A program made the translations under genes and the position numbers. This document shows, piece after piece, positions 29,502 to 38,880 of a stretch of 64,000 bases of DNA. The stretch lies in contig NZ_JAJSAP010000001.1 in assembly GCF_021729035.1 (NCBI RefSeq), positions 62,001 to 126,000 of the forward strand, read 5' to 3'. The notes under the pieces were generated by a model that saw nothing but the letters and a program-made list of their open reading frames with translations, was not told where the DNA came from and did no database searches. The first letter of the stretch is position 1; each line of letters begins with the position of its first letter. This stretch comes from Microbulbifer sediminum. GTDB taxonomy: Bacteria > Pseudomonadota > Gammaproteobacteria > Pseudomonadales > Cellvibrionaceae.

Positions 29502-31606
29502 GGTGTGTCGTTCTCTTTGGTTTGGGTCAGTGATCCCCCGTTATTGAAGAGCGCCGTGATCATTCGCTCCTGCAGGATCTGTGGTAACAGCTCCGGCTCG
29601 CTGGCGCCGGGGGTATACCAGGCGTAGACCGGCACAGAATTGCGCCCCAGCTCACCCAGTGCCGCGGTGATTTCCGGATCGTGGTTGGTCCAGTCGGCGC
29701 GCACCAGCAGCACATCATTGGTGCGGAACAGCTCCATAACAGTTTCCGACTCCAGTACCAGCTTCTTGTTCACCTGGCAGGTAATACACCAGGCGGCGGT
29801 ATAGTCGATAAACACCGGGCGGTTGTCGGCACGCGCCGCCTCGATGGCTGCACGATCATAGGGCTGCCATTCGCTCCCGGCGAGTTCCGGCGTGGCGTGC
29901 TGCGGGGCCCGCAGGGCCGCGAAGGCGACGATTGTGGCCACGGCAAATATTGCATAGCCGGCGAACCGTCCGGTGCCCGGGCCGAACAATGTGAAACGCC
30001 GCCCCAGCCACAGGGCAAAAACCACCGCCACCAGCAGCAGCGAGCCGATCAGCCAGCCGCTGTCACCCATTAGCCGTCCCAGGACCCAGAGCAGCCAGAT
30101 CACCGTGAGGTAGAGCGGGAAAGCCAGGAACTGTCGCAACGTATCCATCCACGGGCCGGGTCCCGGCAGGCGCTTCAACAACGCAGGACTGGCACAGAGC
30201 AGCAGGAACGGTGCCGCCAGCCCGGCACCCAGGCCGAGGAAGATTGCCATGGCGGACACAGCTGGCAGCACCGACGCGGCGCCCAGCGCCGCTCCCATAA
30301 AGGGCCCGGTGCAGGGCGCAGCGACGAATACCGCCAGCACTCCGGTGGCAAAGGAGCCCCCACGGGTACTCCCGGCCAGGTCCATCAGCCGGTGACCAAA
30401 TTCAAGCACGCCGCTGAATGACAGCGCCATCAGCCAGAACAGCAGGATCAGGCCCAGTACCACCGTCGGGGACTGCAACTGGAAGCCCCAGCCAATTGCG
30501 GCGCCTCCGGCGCGCAGTGCCAGCAGCAGGGCCCCCAGGGCGGCGAATGTCACCATCACGCCGGCACTGTACAGCAGTCCCTCGCGCAGCCGGTGGGGCG
30601 CACCGGCGCCGGCATTCACCAGCCCAAACAGCTTGATGGACAGCACCGGGAAAACACACGGCATCAGGTTCAGGATTACACCACCGGCAAATGCCGCCAG
30701 CACTAACAGCCACAGGGCCTGTGGCGGGGCCGCGGGCACCGGGGCCCCCACCGGCACACGGTTAAACTGCCAGGCGCGCTTACCGTCCGCGACCACGAAG
30801 CCGGTCGCCTCCGGCAGCGGGGCACCGGGAACCCGATCAAAACGGTAGTGCACCCGGTTGCCATCGGCCTCCACCTGAGGCGCCCGGGCGGCCAACAACC
30901 CACCGTCCAGGGGGAACACAGCCGGTGGCCGCGCCTCCCCGCCACGGGTATCGCGCAGTGTCAGCTGAAGCCCACCCGCGGGTAACTCGGCCAGTCGCTC
31001 CGCGCGCCAGGGGCTGAGGGCGGCGTTGGCGGGGACCCGGTCCAGGAACCGTTCGCGCAAGGCCAGATCCCGCTCGTCCCATTGCGCGTATTCCGCCACC
31101 GGCCGATCCAGGGTCATGGAACCGAAACCGGGAATGCAATCGATTTTGCACACCAGCCATTCGAGGTCCGCACGGAGATCCACACGCCCAGCGTCCGCGA
31201 CGGGCGTCACTTCAAAGAGATAGGCTACATCGCCCGCATAGCCGAGGTTGGTGAGGTGTTCAATGGGGAGCCGGACCGGGAAGGGCCACTGGATCGGGCC
31301 GAGAGTCGCACGCTCGGAGCGGGTATCGAAGCGCGGTGCGGCGCCGGAGTCCCCGGCATTGCGCCAGTAGACATGCCACTCGGGGTCCACTTCAAAGTAG
31401 AAACCGATGGTAGTGGTCTCACCGGCGGCGAAGGTATCGGGCGCCAGCCAGCGCACGCGTACGTGATCGCCACTGGCGGTATCCTGGGCGAACGCGGGGG
31501 AAGCGATTGCTGACAGGGCAACCGATACAAGAATTATTGCGATACTGCGCAGGAATCGCACGGGCGACGCTCTCCCGATCGACGGACCGCTTAACGCGGA
31601 TTTCAT
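29498..31606 (-). CDS. DsbD/ScsB-like thiol:disulfide interchange protein
   Basis: 702 residues that move electrons from cytoplasmic thioredoxin across the inner membrane to periplasmic thiol proteins. A signal peptide (cleaved near AFAQD) precedes an immunoglobulin-like N-terminal domain with WLVCKIDCIPG. About eight membrane helices of the CcdA type follow (NLMPCVFPVLSIKLFG and VAAPCTGPFMGAALG hold the two redox cysteines). The C-terminal thioredoxin domain has AAWCITC (C607, C610). The long N-terminal domain matches ScsB rather than classical DsbD. It is the first gene of the operon with the two thioredoxin-fold proteins; AGGTAAA precedes the ATG. Confidence 0.88.
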   Translation of the reverse strand: MKSALSGPSIGRASPVRFLRSIAIILVSVALSAIASPAFAQDTASGDHVRVRWLAPDTFAAGETTTIGFYFEVDPEWHVYWRNAGDSGAAPRFDTRSERATLGPIQWPFPVRLPIEHLTNLGYAGDVAYLFEVTPVADAGRVDLRADLEWLVCKIDCIPGFGSMTLDRPVAEYAQWDERDLALRERFLDRVPANAALSPWRAERLAELPAGGLQLTLRDTRGGEARPPAVFPLDGGLLAARAPQVEADGNRVHYRFDRVPGAPLPEATGFVVADGKRAWQFNRVPVGAPVPAAPPQALWLLVLAAFAGGVILNLMPCVFPVLSIKLFGLVNAGAGAPHRLREGLLYSAGVMVTFAALGALLLALRAGGAAIGWGFQLQSPTVVLGLILLFWLMALSFSGVLEFGHRLMDLAGSTRGGSFATGVLAVFVAAPCTGPFMGAALGAASVLPAVSAMAIFLGLGAGLAAPFLLLCASPALLKRLPGPGPWMDTLRQFLAFPLYLTVIWLLWVLGRLMGDSGWLIGSLLLVAVVFALWLGRRFTLFGPGTGRFAGYAIFAVATIVAFAALRAPQHATPELAGSEWQPYDRAAIEAARADNRPVFIDYTAAWCITCQVNKKLVLESETVMELFRTNDVLLVRADWTNHDPEITAALGELGRNSVPVYAWYTPGASEPELLPQILQERMITALFNNGGSLTQTKENDTP

Positions 31607-31658
31607 GGGTTTTACCTACGGCAACCCCATTGAAATGGATTGGCCCAAGAGCTGCAAG

Positions 31659-32372
31659 TCAGCTGTCGCCACCGGGCTCCAGGGCAAGCACTTCAATCTT
31701 CCCTTCCCCCGAGTAGCGCCAGCGCAGGTCAAAGCCACACAATTTCATTCCGTAGATGCGATCCGGTTCCGGTTTCTGGTAAGCCGGTTTGGGATCCTGC
31801 GCCAGCACCTGCCGAATCAGCAGTGGCAGGTCGGTACCCCAGCCATCGCGGTAATCACTGGCTACCTGGAGAACCTCCCGGGGAATATCCACCGTCACCG
31901 GAGCGGGGGCATCACCGGCAAAGGCGCTCTGTGCCTCTACCAGTGCATCGGCATAGGGAATGTAGGGCTTGATATCCAGTATCGGGGTACCGTCCACCAG
32001 GTCGGCACCGCCGACGATCAACTCCACTTTCGGCGAGGTACGCACTTCCAGCAGCCGCACCACCGACAGGCCGATATTATTCGGGCGAAACGGCGAGCGA
32101 GTGGCGAGTACACCGAGTTTTTTGTTGCCCCCCAGGCGCGGCGGGCGCACCTTGGCCGACCATTGCCCGGCGGCCTGGTGGAACTGGAATACCACCCAGA
32201 TATGGGTGTTCTCCTCCAGCCCTGCCACGGCATCGGGAGTGTTTAAGGGCGGCAACAGCTCGATGGCCGCACGGCTGGCATCAGCCAGCAGGGGCTGGCG
32301 TGGCACACCGAATTTCTCGCCGAAACAGGAGTGGACAGTGGCGATGGGATTGAGCTGGATGGACGCGTCGAT
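31659..32372 (-). CDS. trmO: tRNA (N6-threonylcarbamoyladenosine-37) methyltransferase, unusual start
   Basis: Uses SAM to methylate t6A37 in tRNAs that read ACY codons. The TsaA/TrmO barrel is clear: VPRQPLLADASR, VRPPRLGGNKKLGVLATRS, PFRPNNIGLSVV, LVDGTPILDIKPYIPYAD and RQVLAQDPKPAY. The conserved N-terminus IQLNPIATVHSCFGEKFG is encoded upstream of the first canonical start (GTG 32306), yet the frame back to its stop codon has no ATG, GTG or TTG. The best candidate is ATC at 32370-32372, with AGGGA 8 bases upstream. That gives 237 residues, close to the 235 of E. coli. Rare AUC initiation or a sequence error are the alternatives; the function call is firm. Confidence 0.85.
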   Translation of the reverse strand: MDASIQLNPIATVHSCFGEKFGVPRQPLLADASRAAIELLPPLNTPDAVAGLEENTHIWVVFQFHQAAGQWSAKVRPPRLGGNKKLGVLATRSPFRPNNIGLSVVRLLEVRTSPKVELIVGGADLVDGTPILDIKPYIPYADALVEAQSAFAGDAPAPVTVDIPREVLQVASDYRDGWGTDLPLLIRQVLAQDPKPAYQKPEPDRIYGMKLCGFDLRWRYSGEGKIEVLALEPGGDS

Positions 32373-32470
32373 TGCGGTATTCCCTTGCAGTCGGCTACCG
32401 TCGGCTCCCCTGCCCCATCCGCACGGATTGAATCCACCCGCGGAACAGGGACAGGGGAATGCCTGGATGA

Positions 32471-33934
32471 TTACTGGTCAATGCCGCCCATGCACAGGTA
32501 CTTGATCTCGATATAGTCATCAATACCGTACTTGGAGCCCTCGCGGCCCATACCGGACTCCTTGACGCCACCGAAGGGGGCCATCTCGTTGGAGATAATC
32601 CCCTCATTGATGCCTACCATGCCGTATTCAAGCCCTTCACTGACACGCCAGATGCGGCCGATGTCGCGGGAGTAGAAGTAGGAGGCGAGGCCGAACTCGG
32701 TGTCGTTGGCGAGCCTGATTGCTTCTTCCTCGGTGGAGAACTTGAACAGGGGCGCCACCGGACCGAAGATCTCTTCCTTAAACAGCTCCATTTTATCGTT
32801 GGCGCCGGTAAGCACGGTGGGGGCGTAGAAGCAGGCGCCCATCTCACTGGGGCCGCCCTCGACAACTGCCTGGGCACCCTTCGCAGTGGCATCCTCCACC
32901 AGGGCCTGGACATCCTTGACCGCCTTGGGATTGATCATCGGGCCAACGTCCACGCCATCTTGCGTACCATCGCCCATTTTCAGGGCCTGCACGGCGGCGG
33001 CAAACTTTTCCGCGAAGGCATCGTAGACGCCTTCCTGCACAAATATCCGGTTGGCGCACACGCAGGTCTGGCCGGCGTTGCGGTATTTGCAGATGATGGC
33101 ACCCTTGACCGCAGCATCCAGGTCGGCGTCGTCAAAGACGATAAAGGGCGCGTTGCCGCCGAGCTCCATGGACGTTTTCTTGATGGTCTCCGCGCACTGC
33201 GCCTGCAGTTTCTTGCCCACGGCGGTGGATCCGGTAAAGGTGAACTTACGCACCAGCGGATTGGATGTCATTTCCGCGCCGATTTCCCGCGAGCTCTTGC
33301 CCACAACCACATTGAATACGCCCGCCGGCACGCCGGCCTCTTCCGCCAACGCGGCCAGGGCCAGGGCAGACAGCGGTGTTTCCGACGCAGGCTTGGCCAC
33401 AAACGGGCATCCGGCCGCCAGCGCCGGGGCCATCTTGCGGGCGATCATGGCACTGGGGAAATTCCATGGGGTAACGGAAGCGGTCACACCGACGGACTGC
33501 TTGATCACCACGATACGCTTGTCATTCGCGGGCGGGGCGATAACGTCGCCATAGATCCGCTTGGCCTCCTCCGAGAACCACTCCAGGTAATTGGCGCCGT
33601 AGATGATTTCAGTCCGGGCTTCGGCCAGTGGTTTACCCTGCTCGGTCGTAAGGATCAGGGCCAAGTCGTCAACGTTCTCGAGAATCAGGTCGTACCAGCG
33701 TCGCAGGACTTTTGCCCGCTCCTTGACGGTGGCATCGCGCCAGGATGGCCATGCATCACTCGCCGCCTCGATCGCACGACGTGTTTCCGCCGCACCGCAA
33801 TCCGCGATACTGGCGACAACCTCGCCATTGGCCGGGTTGGTGACGTCGAGCGTCGAGCCGGAATCGGCATCGATCCACTCACCGCCCACGTAGGACTTCT
33901 TGCGTAACAGTGCGGGGTTTTTCAGCTCCAGCAT
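32471..33934 (-). CDS. gabD: NAD(P)-dependent succinate-semialdehyde dehydrogenase
   Basis: Oxidises succinate semialdehyde to succinate, the last step of GABA degradation. The 487-residue aldehyde dehydrogenase has the Rossmann segment FTGSTAVGKKL, the general-base glutamate in MELGGNAPFIVFDDAD and the catalytic cysteine in NAGQTCVCANR. PWNFPSAMIARKMAPALAAG and the C-terminal FGGVKESGMGREG are those of GabD-type enzymes. ATG 33934 is chosen because AAGGAG precedes it. No gabT neighbours it here. Related semialdehyde substrates such as glutarate semialdehyde are possible. Confidence 0.88.
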   Translation of the reverse strand: MLELKNPALLRKKSYVGGEWIDADSGSTLDVTNPANGEVVASIADCGAAETRRAIEAASDAWPSWRDATVKERAKVLRRWYDLILENVDDLALILTTEQGKPLAEARTEIIYGANYLEWFSEEAKRIYGDVIAPPANDKRIVVIKQSVGVTASVTPWNFPSAMIARKMAPALAAGCPFVAKPASETPLSALALAALAEEAGVPAGVFNVVVGKSSREIGAEMTSNPLVRKFTFTGSTAVGKKLQAQCAETIKKTSMELGGNAPFIVFDDADLDAAVKGAIICKYRNAGQTCVCANRIFVQEGVYDAFAEKFAAAVQALKMGDGTQDGVDVGPMINPKAVKDVQALVEDATAKGAQAVVEGGPSEMGACFYAPTVLTGANDKMELFKEEIFGPVAPLFKFSTEEEAIRLANDTEFGLASYFYSRDIGRIWRVSEGLEYGMVGINEGIISNEMAPFGGVKESGMGREGSKYGIDDYIEIKYLCMGGIDQ

Positions 33935-34009
33935 GGCGTTCTCCTTTTCGATTGCCCTGTCCGTGAATACACCTGCGGCCGAGGGGCGTAAATTCAACCG
34001 CGTCGCGGC

Positions 34010-35404
34010 CTATTTTTTCTTCTTCACAAACTTCATCAGGCGCCGCTTTTTGGCTTTCTGTCGGTCGGACAGTTTGTTTTTCTTGCCGGCGTAGGGATTT
34101 TCGCCGGTGCGGAACTCGATCTTGACCGGCGTGCCGTGCAGCTCGAGCGCCTTGCGGAAAGTCTTCTCGAGGTAGCGCACGTAATGCGACGGCACGTGCT
34201 CGGTCTGATTACCGTGAACCACGATCACCGGCGGATTCATACCACCAGCGTGGGCATAGCGTAACTTGATCCGGTGGCCATGCACCAGCGGCGGTTGGTG
34301 CTCACTCACCGCCCACTGCAGGATCCTGGTCAGGTGGTTGGTGGACAGCTTGTCAGTGGCAGACTGGTAAGCGGCTTCAATGGATTCGTAAAGGTGACCC
34401 ACCCCGGTGCCGTGCAGGGCGGAGATGAAGTGGATGTCGGCGAAATCCACAAAGCGCAGGCGCCGCTCCAGCTCCGTCTTCACGAAGTCCCGGTGGTCCG
34501 GGTCCAGCCCGTCCCACTTGTTAAGGGCCACCACCAGTGCCCGCCCGGCCTGGATCACGCTGCCCATCAGGTGCAGGTCCTGGTCCACCAGGCCCTCGCG
34601 GGCGTCCACTACCAGCACCACCACATTGGCGTCTTCCACTGCCTGCAGTGTCTTGACGATGGAGAACTTCTCCACCGATTCCCTGATGTTCTTGCGGCGG
34701 CGGATCCCCGCGGTATCGATCAGGGTGTAGGACTTGTCGTCACGCTCATAGTTGATATAAACGCTATCCCGCGTCGTGCCCGGTTGGTCGTACACCACCA
34801 CACGGTCCTCACCCAGCAACCGATTGACCAGGGTGGACTTGCCCACGTTCGGACGCCCGACGATGGCAATCTTGATGCCCTTCGCCTCATCCTCCTCTTC
34901 CGGCCCCTGCGGCACAGGCAGGCCCTCCACCACCCGCTCCATCAGGCTGCGCACGCCACGTCCGTGCGTGGCCGTGGTGGGGAAGAGCTCGCCGATACCC
35001 AGTTCGTAGAACGGCGCCAGAGCGATATCCGGATTGACACCGTCGACCTTGTTGGCCACCAGCAACGTCGGCTTGGACCGGGTGCGGAGCTGCTCGGCAA
35101 TCATCTCGTCTGCGGGCGTCAGGCCCGCACGGCAGTCGACCAGGAACAGCACAAAATCGGCCTCCTCAATGGCCTGCAGGGACTGCTCGGCCATTGCGGC
35201 ATCGATGCCCTCTTCGTCACCACTGATGCCGCCGGTGTCGACCAGGATCATTTTCCTGCCTTCGAATTCGGCTTCACCGTATTTGCGGTCACGGGTAAGG
35301 CCGGCATAGTTCGCCACCAGCGCATCTCTGCTTTTGGTAAGGCGATTAAAAAGGGTGGATTTGCCCACGTTGGGGCGCCCGACCAGGGCGATTACTGGCA
35401 GCAT
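34010..35404 (-). CDS. der: Ribosome-biogenesis GTPase Der (EngA)
   Basis: Essential tandem GTPase that assists 50S subunit assembly. Two G domains are visible, each with its own P-loop: [17 protein letters not shown] near the N-terminus and [17 protein letters not shown] near residue 180. NKVD and NKWD base-recognition motifs and a C-terminal KH-like domain ending in a lysine-rich tail follow. ATG 35404 gives the standard MLPVIALVG start (464 residues). It is the last gene of the hisS-yfgM-bamB-der string, an order shared with E. coli and Pseudomonas. Confidence 0.97.
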   Translation of the reverse strand: MLPVIALVGRPNVGKSTLFNRLTKSRDALVANYAGLTRDRKYGEAEFEGRKMILVDTGGISGDEEGIDAAMAEQSLQAIEEADFVLFLVDCRAGLTPADEMIAEQLRTRSKPTLLVANKVDGVNPDIALAPFYELGIGELFPTTATHGRGVRSLMERVVEGLPVPQGPEEEDEAKGIKIAIVGRPNVGKSTLVNRLLGEDRVVVYDQPGTTRDSVYINYERDDKSYTLIDTAGIRRRKNIRESVEKFSIVKTLQAVEDANVVVLVVDAREGLVDQDLHLMGSVIQAGRALVVALNKWDGLDPDHRDFVKTELERRLRFVDFADIHFISALHGTGVGHLYESIEAAYQSATDKLSTNHLTRILQWAVSEHQPPLVHGHRIKLRYAHAGGMNPPVIVVHGNQTEHVPSHYVRYLEKTFRKALELHGTPVKIEFRTGENPYAGKKNKLSDRQKAKKRRLMKFVKKKK

Positions 35405-35440
35405 ACTGATTCCGGCTTCAGCCTGATATGAAAATGCAAA

Positions 35441-35459
35441 CGCCCGCGGGTCGCGGGCG
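35441..35459. other. Intergenic hairpin between bamB and der
   Basis: Perfect 8-bp arms CGCCCGCG/CGCGGGCG flank a 3-nt loop. A perfect 14-nt palindrome GCCTGCGCGCAGGC lies just upstream on the - strand at 35471-35484. On the - strand only a broken T-tract follows, so it may attenuate or process the bamB-der transcript. Confidence 0.5.
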
Positions 35460-35535
35460 AAGATTGGTTCGCCTGCGCGCAGGCTCGTTAATGTTCTGAG
35501 CAAATGACCGGGCGCAAACCCGCTCCCTGCTGCCC

Positions 35536-36699
35536 CTAGCGGCGCTCCAGGCGCAGTGCCACCAGCTCGCCGCCATCGGAGAGGGCGAACAGCAGGTCGC
35601 CATCCACCACCAGCGGGATACGCACGGCATCGCCGTCGATCGCCTCACGCCCAATCAGCTCACCGGTACTGGGCTCCAGCACATGCAGGTAACCCTCCAG
35701 GTCACCCACCACTACGGTGTCGCCGAAATACGCGGGGCCGCTCAGTTCGCGCCGCAGCAGCTTGTCGTTACCCCATGCAATCTGCCCATTGCCCACATTG
35801 TAGGCGTAGACACTGCCGGAGGCATCGCTCAAGTATACATTGCCGGCCCCCACGTCAACGCTGTGGTAAGTAGAGGCGTCGCGCGCCCACAGGCCGCGGC
35901 CATCCTGGCGCGACAGGGCCACTACGCGGCCCTGGTAGCTGGCCGCAAACACCAGGTCGCCCCGCACCAGCGGCGAGCCATCGATATCCACCACACGGTC
36001 CAGCTCGGCGGAGCCCTGCGGGATTGCCACCCGTTGCTCCCAGCGTGGGATACCGTCACGGGCATCCAGGGCAATCATCTTGCCGTTGTCCAGGCCCGCA
36101 TACACCAGGCCGCCGGAAATTACCGGGGCCGCAGTGCCCCGCAGGGTCAATACGGGCAGCGACGTAGTGTGCTGCCAGAGTTCATCACCACTGCCGGCAT
36201 CCAGGCCGTAAAGCTTGCCGTCTACAGTCTGTAGCACCACAGAACCGGATCCGACCGCAGGGGCTGCCACCACTTCACCAGAGAGCTGGCGCTCCCATAC
36301 GGTGGAGCCGTCGTTGAGGCTCAGGGCCACCACACGTCCCCGGTAATCGGAAACCACTGCCAGCCCCAGGCCCACGCCCACTCCACCGCTCAGCGGCACA
36401 TCGAGGTCGGTCTCCCAGAGCCGGTCACCGGTTTCCCGGGTGAAGGCGCTCACCTCGCCATCACTGCTGGCGGCCACGATCCGGCCATCGCCAATGGCCG
36501 GCCTCAGCATGGCATAGCGCTTGACGTCGATATCACCGATATTACGCGACCATACTTCCCGCAGTTCCACTGTTTCATTGAATTCAGTGAGCTCGAGCGG
36601 GTCGGTGTCCTCTTGCTCTTCATTTGAGGCACAGGCGGCCAGTGCCGCAGCCAGTGCCACCGCGACTGCGCGGTTTAGTGCGCGGGAAAGGTGTCTCAT
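35536..36699 (-). CDS. bamB: Outer-membrane protein assembly factor BamB
   Basis: Lipoprotein scaffold of the BAM complex that inserts beta-barrel proteins. The 387-residue product has a lipoprotein signal ending LAALAAC and a beta-propeller built of repeated PQQ-like blades (for example [48 protein letters not shown]). The start overlaps the end of yfgM by 4 bases. Confidence 0.95.
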   Translation of the reverse strand: MRHLSRALNRAVAVALAAALAACASNEEQEDTDPLELTEFNETVELREVWSRNIGDIDVKRYAMLRPAIGDGRIVAASSDGEVSAFTRETGDRLWETDLDVPLSGGVGVGLGLAVVSDYRGRVVALSLNDGSTVWERQLSGEVVAAPAVGSGSVVLQTVDGKLYGLDAGSGDELWQHTTSLPVLTLRGTAAPVISGGLVYAGLDNGKMIALDARDGIPRWEQRVAIPQGSAELDRVVDIDGSPLVRGDLVFAASYQGRVVALSRQDGRGLWARDASTYHSVDVGAGNVYLSDASGSVYAYNVGNGQIAWGNDKLLRRELSGPAYFGDTVVVGDLEGYLHVLEPSTGELIGREAIDGDAVRIPLVVDGDLLFALSDGGELVALRLERR

Positions 36700-37424
36700 T
36701 GCTCGTCACTCTCCTGTGCCGGCTGGGTTTCTGTCTCTTCCGGTACTGCCTCGCCAGTGCCTGACGTCTCTGAGGCGCCAATGCTTTCCGCCTTGAGGCG
36801 CAGCAACTGGGCGCTGCTCGCTTGTTCCGGCAGCAAACTGGCCAGTGCCTCCTCATAGGCGGCCTTCGCTGCCGGCTCGTCGCCCTGTTGCAACAGGATG
36901 TCACCACGGGTCTCGGCGTAAAGCGCGGCAAACGCCTCGGGCACCTTGCCTTCGACCAGTTTCATCGCTTCGTCCGGCTTGCCGCGTGCGGCCTTGACCG
37001 CCGCCAGGCGACGCTTGGCGACAAATTCGAGAGATGACTCAGATGTATTATCAAGCACCCACTGCAGCTGCTTTTCTGCCTCTTCCAGGTCATTTCCCTG
37101 GGCAGCAACAGCAGCCAGGTGCAGGGCCGCCTGGGACGCGTATACACGGCTGCCAAATTCGTCCTTCAGCTGCCGCCCGAGGCTCTTGGCCGTGGTCAGC
37201 TGCTTGTTATCCGGCTCGCCCTCGTTGGCCGTGGCAGCCTGTAAAAAGCCCTGATACAGGTTGGATGCTTCCTCGGCGGATGTGCGCTCGCTGGTCTGCC
37301 AGAACTGGTAACCGAAATACCCTGCCAGGGCCAGTACCACGCCGGTGACGACACCCTTGCCGTTCTCTGCCCACCAGCGTTTCAGCGATTCTATTTGTTC
37401 TTCTTCGGTAATATGGTCAGCCAT
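36696..37424 (-). CDS. yfgM: YfgM-family ancillary SecYEG translocon protein
   Basis: Single-pass inner-membrane protein with a periplasmic TPR domain; in E. coli YfgM associates with SecYEG and PpiD. The product (242 residues) starts MADHITEEEQIESLKRWW, has one membrane segment (VVTGVVLALAGYFGYQFW) and helical TPR-like repeats. It ends with an acidic Glu/Thr/Ser-rich tail longer than in E. coli. ATG 37424 is preceded by the expected N-terminal motif of the family; an in-frame GTG upstream lies inside a repeat element. Coupled to bamB by ATGA. Confidence 0.92.
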   Translation of the reverse strand: MADHITEEEQIESLKRWWAENGKGVVTGVVLALAGYFGYQFWQTSERTSAEEASNLYQGFLQAATANEGEPDNKQLTTAKSLGRQLKDEFGSRVYASQAALHLAAVAAQGNDLEEAEKQLQWVLDNTSESSLEFVAKRRLAAVKAARGKPDEAMKLVEGKVPEAFAALYAETRGDILLQQGDEPAAKAAYEEALASLLPEQASSAQLLRLKAESIGASETSGTGEAVPEETETQPAQESDEQ

Positions 37425-37463
37425 GGGGTAACTCGTCTTTCCTGTGATTGTTTGAGACTTCCG

Positions 37464-37520
37464 GCAGGAGCGCCCGGTGTCGGCGCTCGCAATTCGCTCG
37501 CAGCCGGGAACCACTCCTGC
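37464..37520. repeat. Palindromic intergenic element between hisS and yfgM
   Basis: Outer arms GCAGGAG (37464-37470) and CTCCTGC (37514-37520) enclose a 7-bp inner inverted repeat GAGCGCC/GGCGCTC (37468-37488) and a CCCGG/CCGGG pair. It has the look of a REP/BIME-type repeat with GGAG/CTCC ends, and it lies within the operon. Confidence 0.45.
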
Positions 37521-37533
37521 TCGATTCTGTTAT

Positions 37534-38796
37534 TCAGCCCTGCAACACCGCAGCCAGTTCATCAACGGCCACTGTCTGTTGGGGGGCATCGGCGCGCAGG
37601 AACTTGACTGTGACCTGCCCGGCCGCTGCCTCGTCCTCACCGATAATGAGGGCGTAATCCGCATTGCTACGATCCGCTTTTTTCATCTGGCTTTTGAAGC
37701 TGCCGCCGCCACAGTGTGTCTGCAGGCGCAGCCACGGCAAGCTGTCGCGAACCTGCTCAGCCACTGCCAGAGCGGCCGATTGTACATCACCCACCGCAAC
37801 CAGGTAGGCGTCCACCTGCTGTTCCAGGGCTTCAGGCAGTACCTGCAGTGTCTGCAGCAACAAGACCAGGCGCTCCACACCCAGGCCAAAGCCTACCGCG
37901 GGGGTGGACTTGCCACCCATTTGCTCAACCAGCCCGTCGTAGCGCCCACCGGCGCAGACCGTACCCTGGGCGCCCAGGCTGTCGGTAACCCACTCGAACA
38001 CGGTCTTGCCATAGTAATCCAGGCCACGGACCAGCCTGGGGTTTATCTCATACGCGACACCGGCGGCATCCAGCATACTGCGCAAGCTGCCAAAGTGCGC
38101 TGCAGATTCCTCGTCAAGGAAGTCCAGTAGACACGGGGCATCGGCCAGCAGTTCCTGCGTCTGGGCATTCTTGCTGTCCAGGATCCGCAGCGGGTTGCGC
38201 TCCAGGCGACGCTGGCTGTCTTCATCGAGCTGCTCGCGGTGGCGGTTCAGGTAAGCCACCAGCGCCTCCCGGTAAGCGGCGCGGCTTTCACTGTTGCCCA
38301 GTGAGTTCAGCTGCAGCTGTACGTGGTCGGCAATACCCAGCTGGCGCCACAGGCGCGCGGTCATGATCAGGATCTCGGCATCGATATCCGGGCCCTCGAT
38401 ACCGAACACCTCGACACCGAACTGGTGGAACTGCCTCAGTCGACCTTTCTGCGGGCGTTCGTAGCGGAACATGGGGCCGAAATACCACAGGCGCTGCGGC
38501 GTCGTCAGCAAGTTGTTCTGGATCGCCGCGCGGACCGTGCCGGCGGTGCCCTCCGGACGCAGGGTGACGCTGTCACCGCTCTTGTCATCAAAGGTGTACA
38601 TTTCCTTCTCGACAATGTCGGTGGCCTCCCCGACCGCGCGACTGAAAAGCTGGGTCACTTCCAGCAGGGGCGTGCGGATCTCGCTATAGCCGTAGCGCCC
38701 GAAAAGTTCGCTCAGGGTGGCTTCCACGTACTGCCAGGTGGGCGAGTCCCCCGGCAAAAGGTCATTCATGCCGCGAATTGCGCGAAGCTGTTTCAA
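37534..38796 (-). CDS. hisS: Histidyl-tRNA synthetase
   Basis: Class II synthetase that charges tRNA-His, 420 residues. Motif 2 region ([22 protein letters not shown]), the histidine-binding signature [16 protein letters not shown] and motif 3 ([13 protein letters not shown]) are all present, with the C-terminal anticodon-binding domain after them. The start appears to be TTG 38796 ([15 protein letters not shown]) with AAGGA 7 bases upstream. Confidence 0.96.
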   Translation of the reverse strand: MKQLRAIRGMNDLLPGDSPTWQYVEATLSELFGRYGYSEIRTPLLEVTQLFSRAVGEATDIVEKEMYTFDDKSGDSVTLRPEGTAGTVRAAIQNNLLTTPQRLWYFGPMFRYERPQKGRLRQFHQFGVEVFGIEGPDIDAEILIMTARLWRQLGIADHVQLQLNSLGNSESRAAYREALVAYLNRHREQLDEDSQRRLERNPLRILDSKNAQTQELLADAPCLLDFLDEESAAHFGSLRSMLDAAGVAYEINPRLVRGLDYYGKTVFEWVTDSLGAQGTVCAGGRYDGLVEQMGGKSTPAVGFGLGVERLVLLLQTLQVLPEALEQQVDAYLVAVGDVQSAALAVAEQVRDSLPWLRLQTHCGGGSFKSQMKKADRSNADYALIIGEDEAAAGQVTVKFLRADAPQQTVAVDELAAVLQG

Positions 38797-38880
38797 CGGT
38801 ATTCCTTAACTGATTATCTCGAGTTTATATTTCCCGCCTGCCGGGTCTTTTAACGGTCGCACCTGCAGGCTGCCGGGCTG

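Noticed and set aside
33990-34020. Possible + strand terminator (CCGCG/CGCGG stem then TATTTTTTC)
   Set aside because: No + strand gene precedes it, and the T-run is the complement of the lysine codons at the end of der.
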